From assembly GCA_963798855.1 (NCBI GenBank), contig CAWCUU010000004.1, positions 432,577 to 496,576 of the forward strand: a stretch of 64,000 nt of DNA. Direction: 5' to 3'. Made by a program: the position numbers and the translations under genes. Positions 37,663 through 46,433 of this stretch are shown one piece after another. The notes below the pieces were generated by a model. The model ran no database searches, was not told the origin of the DNA, and was given only the letters and a program-made list of their open reading frames with translations. The DNA comes from CAWCUU01 sp963798855. Its GTDB lineage: Bacteria > Gemmatimonadota > Gemmatimonadetes > Longimicrobiales > RSA9. Every line of letters begins with the position of its first letter. Positions within the stretch are counted from its first letter, which is position 1.

Positions 37663-38242
37663 CGTCCGCGAGCTCCCGCCGCAGCCACGCGCTCGCGACG
37701 GCCCACTCGCGTTTGGCCGTGGCCGGTGAGATGCCGAGGGCCACGGCCGTCTCCGCGATCGTGAGGCCGGCGAAGTAGCGCAGCTCGACGAGCCGCGCCC
37801 GGTCGGCGTCGAGCACCGCCAGTCGCTCCAGCGCCTCGTGGACCGCGAGGACCTCCGCCGCGGGTTCGCCGGCGGCCACCCTCGCCACGGCCCCGAGCGT
37901 TACCGGACGCGCCGCACCGCCCCGCTTCGCGGCGCCCCGTGCTCGCGCGTGGTCGACCAGAACCTGGCGCATGATCCGCGCTGCGATGCCGTAGAACTGG
38001 CCCCGGCTCTCGACACGCACTCGCCTCTGCTCGAACAGCCTGAGGTACGCCTCATGGACGAGCGCCGTCGCGGAAAGCGTGTGTCCCGCAGCCTCGCGCC
38101 GGAGCGCGCTTGCCGCCAGCCCGTGGAGAGCGCCGTATACGGCCGGCACCAGTGCGTCGAGCGCCGAGCGGTCCCCGGCGCCCCACGCGAGGAGGAGCGT
38201 AGTGAGATCGGGCGAATCGGGAGAGGACGGCTGCGAGGACAT
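37652..38242 (-). CDS. ECF sigma factor, TIGR02999-like
   Basis: 196-residue sigma-70-family factor. Region 2 contains TLSATALVHEAYLRLFE and ARIMRQVLVDHARARGAAKR, the TIGR02999 hallmark. Region 4 is ELRYFAGLTIAETAVALGIS followed by PATAKREWAVASAWLRREL. These factors often partner with Ser/Thr kinases instead of membrane anti-sigmas, and here the kinase follows directly with an 11-bp overlap. It is divergent from a lipoprotein gene across 204 bp, so the region 38243-38446 should hold both promoters. Confidence 0.94.
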   Translation of the reverse strand: MSSQPSSPDSPDLTTLLLAWGAGDRSALDALVPAVYGALHGLAASALRREAAGHTLSATALVHEAYLRLFEQRRVRVESRGQFYGIAARIMRQVLVDHARARGAAKRGGAARPVTLGAVARVAAGEPAAEVLAVHEALERLAVLDADRARLVELRYFAGLTIAETAVALGISPATAKREWAVASAWLRRELADDDA

Positions 38243-38446
38243 GGAACTGCCACCTCCGGCGTGGAGGCACGGGGCATTGGTATGTCAGCACGTGGCGTCA
38301 CACCAACGATAGGTCCGCCCGCGGAGCGGAGCAACGCTCAGACGCACCGCCCCTGCCGGCGTACGTGAGCCAATCCGCGCCGGGATTTCCGCACTTCCAG
38401 GGAGAGAGGCACCACGACCTGTACCCCTTTCTCCTGGAGGTCCCCG

Positions 38447-39034
38447 ATGTCGCCACACCGGACCACTCCGCTGCGCCGCGCGGGCTCGCTCGCCGCCGCC
38501 CTCACGTTCTCCACGCTCTCGCTCGTCGCATGCGGCCCCGACGCAGCCCATGATCCCCTCGGGCCGGCCGCATCGACTGCCTCCGCGGACGCCCGAGGGG
38601 ATGCGGCTCCCGCGTCCGGGCACCAGCAGGCGCTGCCGTTCCGCGGCACTCTGGAGGCCTCCGAAACGCATACCCACACGGGGACCGGCACCGTGCTCAT
38701 CCACGGGGTGGGCACCGGCACCGCGACCCACCTTGGTCGCTTCACGCTGGACTTCGACCTCGTAGGTGACTTAGCCACGCTCGCGACAGAGACGAGCTTG
38801 ACCCTGACGGCGGCCAACGGCGATGCCCTGACCGCGACGGCCACCGGGCAGGCCACGCTCGCCGCGGACTTCCTGAGCCTCACCCATGTCGAGAGCGCGA
38901 CCATTACGGGCGGCACCGGACGGTTCGCAGACGCGACCGGGAGCTTCGTACTCGAGCGGGTCATCGATCTCGCCGCCGGACCGCCTTATCCCTCGACGGG
39001 CTCCTTCACCGGCAGCATCATGCTCGCTCGGTAG
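38447..39034 (+). CDS. Small exported lipoprotein, beta-rich, function unknown
   Basis: 195 residues with a lipoprotein signal ending SLVAC (Cys29). After a low-complexity linker, a roughly 120-residue beta-rich domain follows: LPFRGTLEASETHTHTGTGT, LTAANGDALTATATGQATL, ESATITGGTGRFADATGSFV. The last pattern (TGGTGRFADATGSF) is typical of small secreted allene-oxide-cyclase-like barrels. GGAGG 6 nt upstream supports ATG 38447. Divergent from the sigma factor, it is a possible target of that factor. Confidence 0.75.
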   Translation: MSPHRTTPLRRAGSLAAALTFSTLSLVACGPDAAHDPLGPAASTASADARGDAAPASGHQQALPFRGTLEASETHTHTGTGTVLIHGVGTGTATHLGRFTLDFDLVGDLATLATETSLTLTAANGDALTATATGQATLAADFLSLTHVESATITGGTGRFADATGSFVLERVIDLAAGPPYPSTGSFTGSIMLAR

Positions 39035-39097
39035 CGGGAGCCTGTCAGGCCGGCGTCCTTCGGCGTACTCGCCGCCTCCTTGACGGTCGGGGCTCAT

Positions 39098-39121
39098 GTT
39101 GTCCAACTTATGTAGGACAAC
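39098..39121. promoter_or_regulatory. Candidate operator of the Phd/PIN operon
   Basis: A perfect 7-bp inverted repeat GTTGTCC...GGACAAC with a 10-bp spacer lies 28 bp upstream of the antitoxin start. This fits the usual autorepression of Phd-type operons. Confidence 0.5.
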
Positions 39122-39148
39122 TCACGGTGAGCGAGGAGATTGGTTGCC

Positions 39149-39394
39149 ATGGGAAACAAGCCTATCGAAGTCTCGGCCAGCGATCTGAAGAACTCCTGGC
39201 ACGAGTTTTTGGAGCAGGTCTCGCAGGGGCGGCAGGAGGTCGTGGTGACGCGCTACGGCCGTCCGATCGCGAGGTTGACGGCGTACGAGGCGCCGGAAGA
39301 CGGCGGCGGCATCTTCGGCTGTCTGGCAGGCTCCGTGACGGTTCACGGCGATATTGTCGCCCCCATCGATGAAGTCTGGGAAGCCGATGGCTGA
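39149..39394 (+). CDS. Phd/YefM-family antitoxin
   Basis: 81-residue antitoxin. The N-terminal DNA-binding part is IEVSASDLKNSWHEFLEQVS, then QEVVVTRYGRPIARLTAYE, the Phd/YefM signature. The C-terminal part (GSVTVHGDIVAPIDEVWEAD) is the toxin-neutralising tail. It overlaps the PIN-toxin gene by 8 bp. TTG 39140 is an alternative start closer to the GAGGAG motif. Confidence 0.9.
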   Translation: MGNKPIEVSASDLKNSWHEFLEQVSQGRQEVVVTRYGRPIARLTAYEAPEDGGGIFGCLAGSVTVHGDIVAPIDEVWEADG

Positions 39395-39824
39395 CCGCTC
39401 CGCCCCGATCACGGTCCTCGACACCCACGTCTGGATCTGGATCGTCGAAGGTGATCGCAGGTCGCTTGCGCCGTCCGCCATCGACGCCATCGAAGACGCC
39501 GCCATGGGCGGACGGGTGAGGGTGAGCGCCATCTCGGTGTGGGAGGTGGCGATCCTCGAGGCGAACGAGCGGATCAGCCTCTCCCGCTCCGTCGACGACT
39601 GGGTCGATGCGGCGCTCCATGCTCCCGGAGTCCGCCTGCTGCCTCTGACGCCGGAGATCGCGATCGAGAGCACTCGCCTCCCCGGAACGCCGCACGGAGA
39701 TCCTGCGGACCGCATCCTCATGGCGAGTGCACGCGTCCTCGGAGGCCGGCTCGCGACCTGCGATCGAGGAATCCTCCAGTATTCCGAAGGTGGTCGGCTG
39801 TCGGTCCTGAACGGCAGGCCGTGA
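39387..39824 (+). CDS. PIN-domain toxin (VapC-like)
   Basis: 145-residue ribonuclease toxin. The acidic residues of the PIN site are present: Asp in TVLDTHVWIW, Glu in ISVWEVAILE, Asp in GDPADRILMA and Asp in ATCDRGILQY. It pairs with the upstream Phd-type antitoxin, and the toxin start lies inside the antitoxin's last codons. Its likely substrate is structured RNA such as tRNA, but the target is unknown. Confidence 0.92.
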   Translation: MADRSAPITVLDTHVWIWIVEGDRRSLAPSAIDAIEDAAMGGRVRVSAISVWEVAILEANERISLSRSVDDWVDAALHAPGVRLLPLTPEIAIESTRLPGTPHGDPADRILMASARVLGGRLATCDRGILQYSEGGRLSVLNGRP

Positions 39825-40040
39825 GGTCGGCGAGACGCGACTCTACCGTGTGAACTGCGGCCGCGGCTAGACCGTCCCTGCCGCCGTGCCGCCGCGGCCT
39901 TGCACTGCTCGACCCCCGGTGTTCCTCGGTCCCCTGTTCGCCGCCGCCGGCGCGGCGTCCGCCGGGGGCACGCTGGCGCTGGCCCGGCTGGCGGACGAGC
40001 GGCCGGTGCTGGAGGCCGGATCGGACGGGAGCGAGCGCGT

Positions 40041-42674
40041 TCACGCCGCCGGGATCGAGGACAGGATCTCGACGTAGCCGTCCGTTCCATTCACGCGAAT
40101 CCGCTGCCCATCCGGGATCAGCCGGGTCGCGTCCTGCACCCCTACGACGGCCGGCAGGCCGTATTCGCGTGCGATCACCGCGCCGTGGGTCATCAGGCCC
40201 CCCACCTCCGTCACCAGCCCCGCGATCGTCACGAACAGGGGCGTCCAGCTGGGATCCGTGAAGGCGGTGACCAGGATGTCGCCCGCTCCGAGCTCGGCTT
40301 CCGCCATGTCCAGGATGACGCGTGCCCGCCCCTCGATGGTCCCGGCGGAAACCGGCAAGCCGACCAGCGCGCCAGCCGGCAGGTCGTCGCGTCGGTACGC
40401 CCCGGCGATGACCTCGCCATCCGACGTGAGCACCCGGGGCGGCGTGAGCGCTCGATACGACCTGAACGCGTCCTCGCGCTGGCGGATCACCTGCTCATCC
40501 ACGCGATTCGTCCGCACGACGTCGTGCAGCTCCTGCAACCTGAGCCAGAAGATGTCTTCCTTCTCGCGAAGCACGTGCGCGTCCACGAGGCGCCCGGCTT
40601 CTTCCAGCAAGGCCTGCTTGTAGACGAAGTAGCGGCTGATCATGCCGTACTTGGGATACTCCCTGTACCCGATGAACGTGCGGATCCGGTCGATCATCCG
40701 CCTGGCCTCTTCGGCCTTCGGCGCTCCGTCCGGCAAGGCCCGCAAACGCTCCAGCAGCTCCTGCTCCTTCTCGCGGGCCTCCTGCCGCCCTCGCTCGAAG
40801 CGCCGCCCGGCCTCGCCCGCCTCGAAGTTCCTGATGTGGCCGAGGATCATCGCCACCAGCGCGGTGGGGCGCTCGCTCCAGCGCGGGCGGGTGATGTCGA
40901 TCTCGCCGACGCAGCGCATGCCATACCTGTCGAGCCACGCCTCGATCGCGTCTCGCGCTTCCGGGCCGCCCGCGAGCCCGGGTAGCTCCTCCAGGAAATC
41001 CTCGTCCTCGACGTGCCCGAGAAAAGCGATCACGTCCGGATGCGGCCGGATCGCGTCCGCGACGTCCAGGAGCGCGAGCCCCATCTCCGACGTGACGTTG
41101 CCGGGGGCGGACTGCGCGAGCGTGTCGGCCGCGTTCTTCTCGCCCAGCCAGGCCTCCAGCTTCTCGTTCAGCCACCAGGTCGCCTCCATTCCCGCCATGA
41201 TCGCCTGGTGGCTCGTTGGATCGAACAGGATCCGCCTGAGCTCCTGGATGTCCTGAAGGATGAAGTCGAGCAGCGCGGGTCCGGACTTCGTCCGGATGTC
41301 GCGCTTCAGCGCCGCGATCGAGGCCTGCGCTCGGCCGATCAGCTCGTCGACGATCGCGGGATCGGTCTCGATCGGGGCCGACGCCGCGGCGGCGGGTGCC
41401 CCGCCGGAGCCCTCGTCCGGCAGCGTCGGGATGAAATCACCGCGATCGAGGACCGTCTCGAGCGCGTCCCCGATCAGCGGATCGGATCGCCCGATGACGT
41501 TCAGGAGGCCTGCGCGGCTCGCCGGTGAAGCCAGACCCCGGGCGACGTCGACGAACAGTCGCCCGCCGGCCTCGAACATCGGCCGCGGCGTGGTCAGCTG
41601 CCACAGCGAAAGTCCGAGCGGCTTCATCGGGTCCGTCATCATCTGCCCATGACCGACGGAGACGTAGACGTGGTTCTCCCGGTCGCCGGCTTCGGGGATC
41701 GGGAACAGCGTGGTGATCGGCCGGCTCTGCACGATGTGGAAGTCATCGTCGACCAGGCACCATTCGATGTCCTGCGGACGAGCGAAGTGCGCTTCGATCC
41801 GCCGGCCCAGCCGCGCGAGCCGCACGATCTGCCCATCCGTCAACACCGGCCGCTCCTGCCGCTCAGGCTCGATCGCCTGCTCCCGCGTCCCGCCGGCCGG
41901 CGAGGCGTGGATGGCGAGCTGCTTGGTGGCGACCGCCCTGTCGACGACCTCCCCGTCCCGCACCTTGTAGACGTCCGCGTTCACCCTGCCCGAGACCAGC
42001 GCCTCGCCGAGGCCGAAGGTCGCCTCCACCGAGGCGATCTTCCGGTTGCCCGTGACCGGGTCGGCCGTGAACAGGATGCCCGCCGCCCGAGGGAAGACCA
42101 TCTCCTGCACCACCACGGCCATCTGGACCTTCCGGTGGTCGAAGCCGTTGCGCAGGCGGTAGGTCACGGCCCGATCGGTGAAGAGCGAGGCCCAGCACCG
42201 GCCGACGTGCCGGAGGATTGCCGCCGGCCCCACGACAGCCAGGTACGTGCCGTGCTGGCCCGCGAAAGAGGCCGTCGGCGAGTCCTCCGCCGTCGCGCTG
42301 GATCGGACGGCGCAGGCGGCTCGCTCGCCGAGCCGGGCGAGCGCGCGGGTGATCGCAGCCGCCAGATCGTCGGGGATGGCAACCCCTTCGAGGGTCCGGC
42401 GGATCTCCGCGCTGAGCGCACGGATCGCGTCGCGGTCGTCCGGCTCCAGGCGCGACAGCCGATGGAGCCGATCGTCGATCGACGGCGCTTGCGCCACGAT
42501 CCTCCGGAAGGCGTCCGTCGTCACGCAAAAGCCGGCCGGCACGCGGACGCCTTCGATCCGCGAAAGCTCTCCCAGGTGCGCGCCCTTGCCGCCGACGATC
42601 GCGACCTGGGTGTGGTCGATCTCCTGGAAATGCAACACGTAGCGGCCCATTCGCTCGCTCTTTCTTGCTGCCAT
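40041..42674 (-). CDS. Rifampin phosphotransferase-like enzyme (PEP-synthase family)
   Basis: 877 residues in the order expected for rifampin phosphotransferase. The ATP-grasp half has IVGGKGAHLGELSRIEGVRV, PAGFCVTTDAFRR, CAVRSSATAEDSPTASFAGQ and WCLVDDDFHIVQSRPITTLF. A central helical, antibiotic-binding-like domain covers about 330-740. The C-terminal swivelling domain has the phospho-histidine in GGLMTHGAVIAREYGLPAVV. Homologues transfer phosphate from ATP to rifamycins. Met9 (42650) aligns with the usual family start (GRYVLHFQEID). It could also be an uncharacterised PEP-utilising enzyme with another substrate; the central domain favours rifampin phosphotransferase. Confidence 0.8.
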   Translation of the reverse strand: MAARKSERMGRYVLHFQEIDHTQVAIVGGKGAHLGELSRIEGVRVPAGFCVTTDAFRRIVAQAPSIDDRLHRLSRLEPDDRDAIRALSAEIRRTLEGVAIPDDLAAAITRALARLGERAACAVRSSATAEDSPTASFAGQHGTYLAVVGPAAILRHVGRCWASLFTDRAVTYRLRNGFDHRKVQMAVVVQEMVFPRAAGILFTADPVTGNRKIASVEATFGLGEALVSGRVNADVYKVRDGEVVDRAVATKQLAIHASPAGGTREQAIEPERQERPVLTDGQIVRLARLGRRIEAHFARPQDIEWCLVDDDFHIVQSRPITTLFPIPEAGDRENHVYVSVGHGQMMTDPMKPLGLSLWQLTTPRPMFEAGGRLFVDVARGLASPASRAGLLNVIGRSDPLIGDALETVLDRGDFIPTLPDEGSGGAPAAAASAPIETDPAIVDELIGRAQASIAALKRDIRTKSGPALLDFILQDIQELRRILFDPTSHQAIMAGMEATWWLNEKLEAWLGEKNAADTLAQSAPGNVTSEMGLALLDVADAIRPHPDVIAFLGHVEDEDFLEELPGLAGGPEARDAIEAWLDRYGMRCVGEIDITRPRWSERPTALVAMILGHIRNFEAGEAGRRFERGRQEAREKEQELLERLRALPDGAPKAEEARRMIDRIRTFIGYREYPKYGMISRYFVYKQALLEEAGRLVDAHVLREKEDIFWLRLQELHDVVRTNRVDEQVIRQREDAFRSYRALTPPRVLTSDGEVIAGAYRRDDLPAGALVGLPVSAGTIEGRARVILDMAEAELGAGDILVTAFTDPSWTPLFVTIAGLVTEVGGLMTHGAVIAREYGLPAVVGVQDATRLIPDGQRIRVNGTDGYVEILSSIPAA

Positions 42675-42770
42675 CTACCTGATCTCGTCGTGGATGCGAT
42701 GTACACGTATGAGCAATCTTCGGCCGGAGCGAACGGCCCGCCCTGGAGACCGAGTTCATCACGCTCGACG

Positions 42771-42887
42771 GGTTTGAAGCTGGAGAACGCGCTCGAGCGC
42801 GGCCTCACCAGCCGGGCCGAGCTGCTTCGAGCGATTGCCCGGCACCCGAAGCATCGCGGATGTTCGCGGCTGGCAACGCTCCTGTAG
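42771..42887 (+). pseudogene. Fragment of an AbiEi/DUF559-type protein
   Basis: About 38 residues (LENALERGLTSRAELLRAIA, then RHPKHRGCSRL) align with the middle of the AbiEi/DUF559 protein at 27424 (WEREGLVGREELELLLGRYP). Everything else of the gene is absent. The rest of 42675-42976 shows no gene. Confidence 0.4.
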
Positions 42888-42976
42888 GCCAGGCGAACCA
42901 CATACCGCGAGCAAGCCTGCGGCTGGTCCATGCCGAGAGCCGGCGCCGGTACGGTTCTCGCCCCGTTCGGCGGCCG

Positions 42977-43211
42977 ATGCCAACCCCGCCACCGCTCCTC
43001 GCGCTTCTCGCGGCCGTCGCACTCGCCCTCATCCACGTCGGGGCGGGGCGGCTCCGGTTCCTGTCGTACGTTTCCCGCAGCCGCTCCCTCTCCTTCGCAG
43101 GCGGCGTGTCCGTCGCCTATGTCTTCGTGCATCTCCTCCCGGAGCTGACCGAAGCGCTCCGCCTTCGCCGCGGGGCTCGCGCTCTACGCTGCGGTCTTGC
43201 TGGCTGTCTGA
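42977..43211 (+). pseudogene. Internally deleted ZIP-like membrane protein gene
   Basis: The N-terminus is intact for about 60 residues: PTPPPLLALLAAVALALIHV, then SLSFAGGVSVAYVFVHLLPE. A short reading in a different frame then ends FAAGLALYAAVLLAV with a stop at 43209-43211, as the C-terminus of the same roughly 220-250-residue membrane family would. The middle is gone, so an out-of-frame internal deletion is the best reading. Confidence 0.5.
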
Positions 43212-43247
43212 GCGCCGGCCCAGCGGCGGGCCTCGGCTCAGCAGACG

Positions 43248-43691
43248 TCAGGGCCGGTCGTAACCGTTCGCGCTCAGCTCCAGGCGGTAGGAGCGAGGGT
43301 CGTGGGTGAAGAACAGACCGCCGTGGCGCGTGGCGCCGGCCGGGACGAAGCGTAGCGTTGCGCTCCGCTTTTCGATGGTCGCCGTGTCCGCTCTCAGCTC
43401 CCCGTCGACCTGCACCGAGGCCGCCGTGGCCCCGCCCGCGTTGTGCGCGGTGAAGGTCACTACGAAGCCGCCGTCCATGGCCGTCACGGTCTCCCGCGTG
43501 ACGGTCACCTGCGGCGGCGTTCCGGGAGCCGTGACTCCCAGATAGACGAGGTAGGCAATGAGCGCCACCACCAGCGCCGTGCTGATCCCGGCCACCACCC
43601 ACTCCCAGACCGACGGGCCATCGCCGCCGCTCCGGCCCCCCTGTCCGCCGTCCTCACCGCTCCGATCGCCGTGCTCGTCTCGTTCCGTCAT
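43248..43691 (-). CDS. TIGR02588-like membrane-anchored protein
   Basis: 147 residues: a Gly/Asp-rich N-terminal tail, one membrane helix (WVVAGISTALVVALIAYLVY, about 31-50), then an extracytoplasmic beta domain (PPQVTVTRETVTAMDGGFVV, TFTAHNAGGATAASVQVDGE). The length and pattern match TIGR02588, which usually sits next to TIGR02587, as here (7-bp gap). The function is unknown. It is third in a channel/TIGR02587/TIGR02588 operon. Confidence 0.78.
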   Translation of the reverse strand: MTERDEHGDRSGEDGGQGGRSGGDGPSVWEWVVAGISTALVVALIAYLVYLGVTAPGTPPQVTVTRETVTAMDGGFVVTFTAHNAGGATAASVQVDGELRADTATIEKRSATLRFVPAGATRHGGLFFTHDPRSYRLELSANGYDRP

Positions 43692-43698
43692 CGTCCCC

Positions 43699-44559
43699 TC
43701 ACACCACCAGCCGGGCGGCCGCGGCGCCGAGGCCGGCGGGCAGACCCAGCACCACCGTCCGCAGGGCTACCCACTCCAGGGCGCTGCTCTCCATGCGCCC
43801 GAACACCCAAAGCAGACCCCCGCTCACCAGCAGGGCGATCACGTAGGCGGGCACCGTGTACCGAAGCAGGAGGCTCCACCAGCGCGTGTCGGAGCCCCCG
43901 TACGGGGCGCCGCGAAACTCCATCGCGTACACGAACGCATGCATGATCACGATCGTCAGGCCCACGGTCGCCAGAACGTGGACCGGCCGGGCGACGTACG
44001 ACAGCAGGTTCATCTCCTGCGTCGGCGCTACGTTGAACGCCACGTAGAGTGAGCCCGCCAGCATCAGAAACAGCTCGGCCGGATACGCCCCGCCGTGACT
44101 CTGCGGCTTCCCCGACGATCGCTGGCCCTTCTGCTCCTGGTTGCTGCCCTGCCTTCCGGTGCCGCCGAGCTGGCTGCGAGCCAGCGAGGCGCCGATCCCG
44201 GCGGGGAGCGCCTGCACCCCGATCTTGCCGGCCACGTCCGATAGCGGGTCCGTCACGCCGATCACCCCCAGGACCACCAGAAGCATCGCGCTGGCGACGA
44301 GCCCGATGCCGTACGCCGTCGTCCCCCCGAGAAGCGCCTCCCGGAACCCCTGCGACCGCTCAATGCCCGATACCGACGCGAGCCCCACCAGCAGCGGCAT
44401 CCCGAGCAGCATCAGCGCCGCCAGCCGGAGCGGGCTCACGTAGAACCCCAGCCACCACATCTCCATGGTCATGTACAGCGGGAGGGAGAAGAGCAGCGCG
44501 CCGCCGAAACCGCGGGCGATGCCCTTCCAGTAGTGGCTCGCGCCCCGCCCGCCGGTCAT
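43699..44559 (-). CDS. TIGR02587-like integral membrane protein
   Basis: 286 residues with about seven to eight membrane helices: ALLFSLPLYMTMEMWWLGFY, LAALMLLGMPLLVGLASVSG, VASAMLLVVLGVIGV, AELFLMLAGSLYVAFNVAPT, VLATVGLTIVIMHAFVYAME. The order matches TIGR02587, whose function is unknown. It overlaps the upstream potassium-channel gene by 4 bp (ATGA), so the two are translationally coupled. Confidence 0.8.
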   Translation of the reverse strand: MTGGRGASHYWKGIARGFGGALLFSLPLYMTMEMWWLGFYVSPLRLAALMLLGMPLLVGLASVSGIERSQGFREALLGGTTAYGIGLVASAMLLVVLGVIGVTDPLSDVAGKIGVQALPAGIGASLARSQLGGTGRQGSNQEQKGQRSSGKPQSHGGAYPAELFLMLAGSLYVAFNVAPTQEMNLLSYVARPVHVLATVGLTIVIMHAFVYAMEFRGAPYGGSDTRWWSLLLRYTVPAYVIALLVSGGLLWVFGRMESSALEWVALRTVVLGLPAGLGAAAARLVV

Positions 44560-45518
44560 GAGTTCGGCTCCCCCGCCCGCGTCGGGCCCGCGGCCGACGG
44601 GACGTCGTCGTAGCAGAGGTAGTTGAGGAGCCTGGCGTGCTCACGGTCCCAGTCCACCTCGTCGCCCGTGTCCCGTCCCGGCAGCAGGTGGCCGGGGACC
44701 TCCCGGATGTACTCGTCCACCGCCCGGCGCATGGACCGGAAGGGGGATCGGCCGCGAAACCAGTCCCGCTCCGGCGAGGCGGCCTCCAGCTCGTGCACCC
44801 AGCGGATGAGGCGGCCCACCTGCACTGCGAGGGCCTCGCGCGCGTGGGGGTGCCGGAAGTACTGGAGGATCGGGTACTGGCTGTTGGCCCGGTTCACCCG
44901 GGAGAGCTGCTGCGCGACGTCGCGAGCCAGGTTGAACGACCACTGGAGATCCGTTGGGTCCGGATTCCGCCAGTCCATAGGCTCGGCCCCCGCCAGAGCG
45001 TGATCGATGGAGTTGGCGAGGGCCGTCTGCAGCGACTGCTGAGTGTAGATCGAGAGGACGTAGGTGATCCCCATGGAGAACAGGCCGAACCCGAGGAACG
45101 CCTCCGCCACGGCCAGCAGCCTGAAGAGGCCGTCCCGGGGGACAACGTCCCCGAGGCCGAGCGTCGTCGCCAGATAGCCGCTGTAGTAGAGCGACTCGAG
45201 CCAGCGCGCCCCCGCCGGCTCCGGCGAGAACGCGAACGAGAGCACGAACGGGTAGTGGATGAGCGTGAAGCCGACGACCAGGAGAAGCACCCAACCCACG
45301 GGGGTGAGCGCCGCGATCAGTGGGCCTCCGAGGGACAGCACGTGGCTTCGCACCCGACCGCCGCAGCCGCCGACCCGGCGCGTGGCCCGCCAGACGACGC
45401 GGCTCTGGAATCGGGTCAGCGGACCCGCGTGCGCGGTGGGATGGAAAACGGTGAAGAAGACGTCGGTGAGCACGAGCCCGACGAGCAGGCAGCCCACCCC
45501 CACGAGCAGGACGGTCAC
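44556..45518 (-). CDS. Two-helix potassium channel family protein
   Basis: 320 residues. Membrane helices lie near 1-25 and 78-98, a pore loop follows with the filter-like TTLGLGDVVP (about 118-127), and a last helix lies near 133-155 (LLAVAEAFLGFGLFSMGITY). The selectivity filter is TLGLGD rather than canonical TVGYGD. The cytoplasmic C-terminal 160 residues are helical and do not look like RCK/TrkA-N. It is first gene of the operon with TIGR02587 and TIGR02588. Confidence 0.85.
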   Translation of the reverse strand: MTVLLVGVGCLLVGLVLTDVFFTVFHPTAHAGPLTRFQSRVVWRATRRVGGCGGRVRSHVLSLGGPLIAALTPVGWVLLLVVGFTLIHYPFVLSFAFSPEPAGARWLESLYYSGYLATTLGLGDVVPRDGLFRLLAVAEAFLGFGLFSMGITYVLSIYTQQSLQTALANSIDHALAGAEPMDWRNPDPTDLQWSFNLARDVAQQLSRVNRANSQYPILQYFRHPHAREALAVQVGRLIRWVHELEAASPERDWFRGRSPFRSMRRAVDEYIREVPGHLLPGRDTGDEVDWDREHARLLNYLCYDDVPSAAGPTRAGEPNS

Positions 45519-45663
45519 TTCTCAGCGGGGGCGACGCCCGCGGGCGTCGGGGTGTATCGACTGTGTCTGCATTCGGCTGCTCCGGCTCCGACCGCCGGCA
45601 GGGCTTGCACAAGGCACGCCACGCGGCCCGGCGCCCGTCGGCGGATCAATCAGCCGGCTCGGC

Positions 45664-46275
45664 TCAACCATCGGATCCCGCGTCGGCGAGCGCGGCCCGG
45701 AGCAGGCTGCGCGCCGACCAGTGCATCACCTGAGCCGCCTCTTCACGCGTCAGACCGGCCAGATCGACGAGCGTGACCACCGCCTCAATGCCGACGTTGA
45801 CGGACACCGCATGCACCACCCGCCTGAACTCCTCCGGGCGCAGCCGATCTCGAACCGGCTCCAACGCCTCCTCGATCCACATGTACCGTCGTCCCTTCCG
45901 GAGCGTCAGCTCCCGCCGACCAGCCGGATCCGGCTCCAGCGAGAGCCGGAGCATCGCCCGGTAGCTCTCCTCCGCGCCCAGAAAGATCTCGACGAGGCCG
46001 CTCACCACGGCATCGAGCCGGGCCTCCGGGTCTTGCGGCGGCTCGTCGCCGAGCAGGGACACCGCTTCGATTTCCGGATGAGCCGCGACCAGAAGCTCCT
46101 CACGGGTTGGGAAATAGCGGTACGCAGTCGCCCGCGACACCGAGGCCGCCGCTGCCGCCTGCTCGACGGTCGGAGCCTCGCCCTCGGCGAGAAGTGCGCG
46201 CGCAGCCTCGATCAGCGCCGCACGGGTTCGCGCCTTCTGTGCGCGGCGTCCGCTCTGCTCATATGGGATTGACAT
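45664..46275 (-). CDS. TetR-family transcriptional regulator
   Basis: 203 residues starting MSIPYEQSGRRAQKARTRAA. The helix-turn-helix is TVEQAAAAASVSRATAYRYF (about 35-54), followed by PTREELLVAA. The remaining all-helical part is the ligand-binding/dimer domain. The frame is open upstream, but this ATG matches the family start. It is divergent from the FAD-dependent oxidase, with a candidate operator (46283-46301) between them, so it probably regulates itself and that gene. Confidence 0.9.
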   Translation of the reverse strand: MSIPYEQSGRRAQKARTRAALIEAARALLAEGEAPTVEQAAAAASVSRATAYRYFPTREELLVAAHPEIEAVSLLGDEPPQDPEARLDAVVSGLVEIFLGAEESYRAMLRLSLEPDPAGRRELTLRKGRRYMWIEEALEPVRDRLRPEEFRRVVHAVSVNVGIEAVVTLVDLAGLTREEAAQVMHWSARSLLRAALADAGSDG

Positions 46276-46282
46276 GCTCACG

Positions 46283-46301
46283 ATGAGAGTATAGTTCTCA
46301 T
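46283..46301. promoter_or_regulatory. Candidate TetR operator
   Basis: Perfect inverted repeat ATGAGA-7 bp-TCTCAT, 7 bp upstream of the regulator start and within an AT-richer 40-bp stretch between divergent genes. Confidence 0.5.
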
Positions 46302-46433
46302 ATGTGGGGTTTAGCAACGCGTCAATCTGGCCCGTGGAAAGGAGATCAGCCATGCCCCGCATTTCCTGAACAGCGAGGTCGTTCCGGCGGTGGAGATCCA
46401 GAGCGGTCAGTTGATGCGGCAACGGAGGAATCG

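Noticed and set aside
39080..39114. TTGACG...TATGTA promoter for the Phd/PIN operon
   Set aside because: The spacer would be 23 bp, too long for a sigma-70 promoter. Only the inverted repeat was kept.
39886..40077. Short plus-strand frame with a hydrophobic Ala/Gly stretch (GPLFAAAGAASAGGTLALAR)
   Set aside because: It could be the tail of a lost membrane protein, but there is no family match and it overlaps the end of the phosphotransferase gene.
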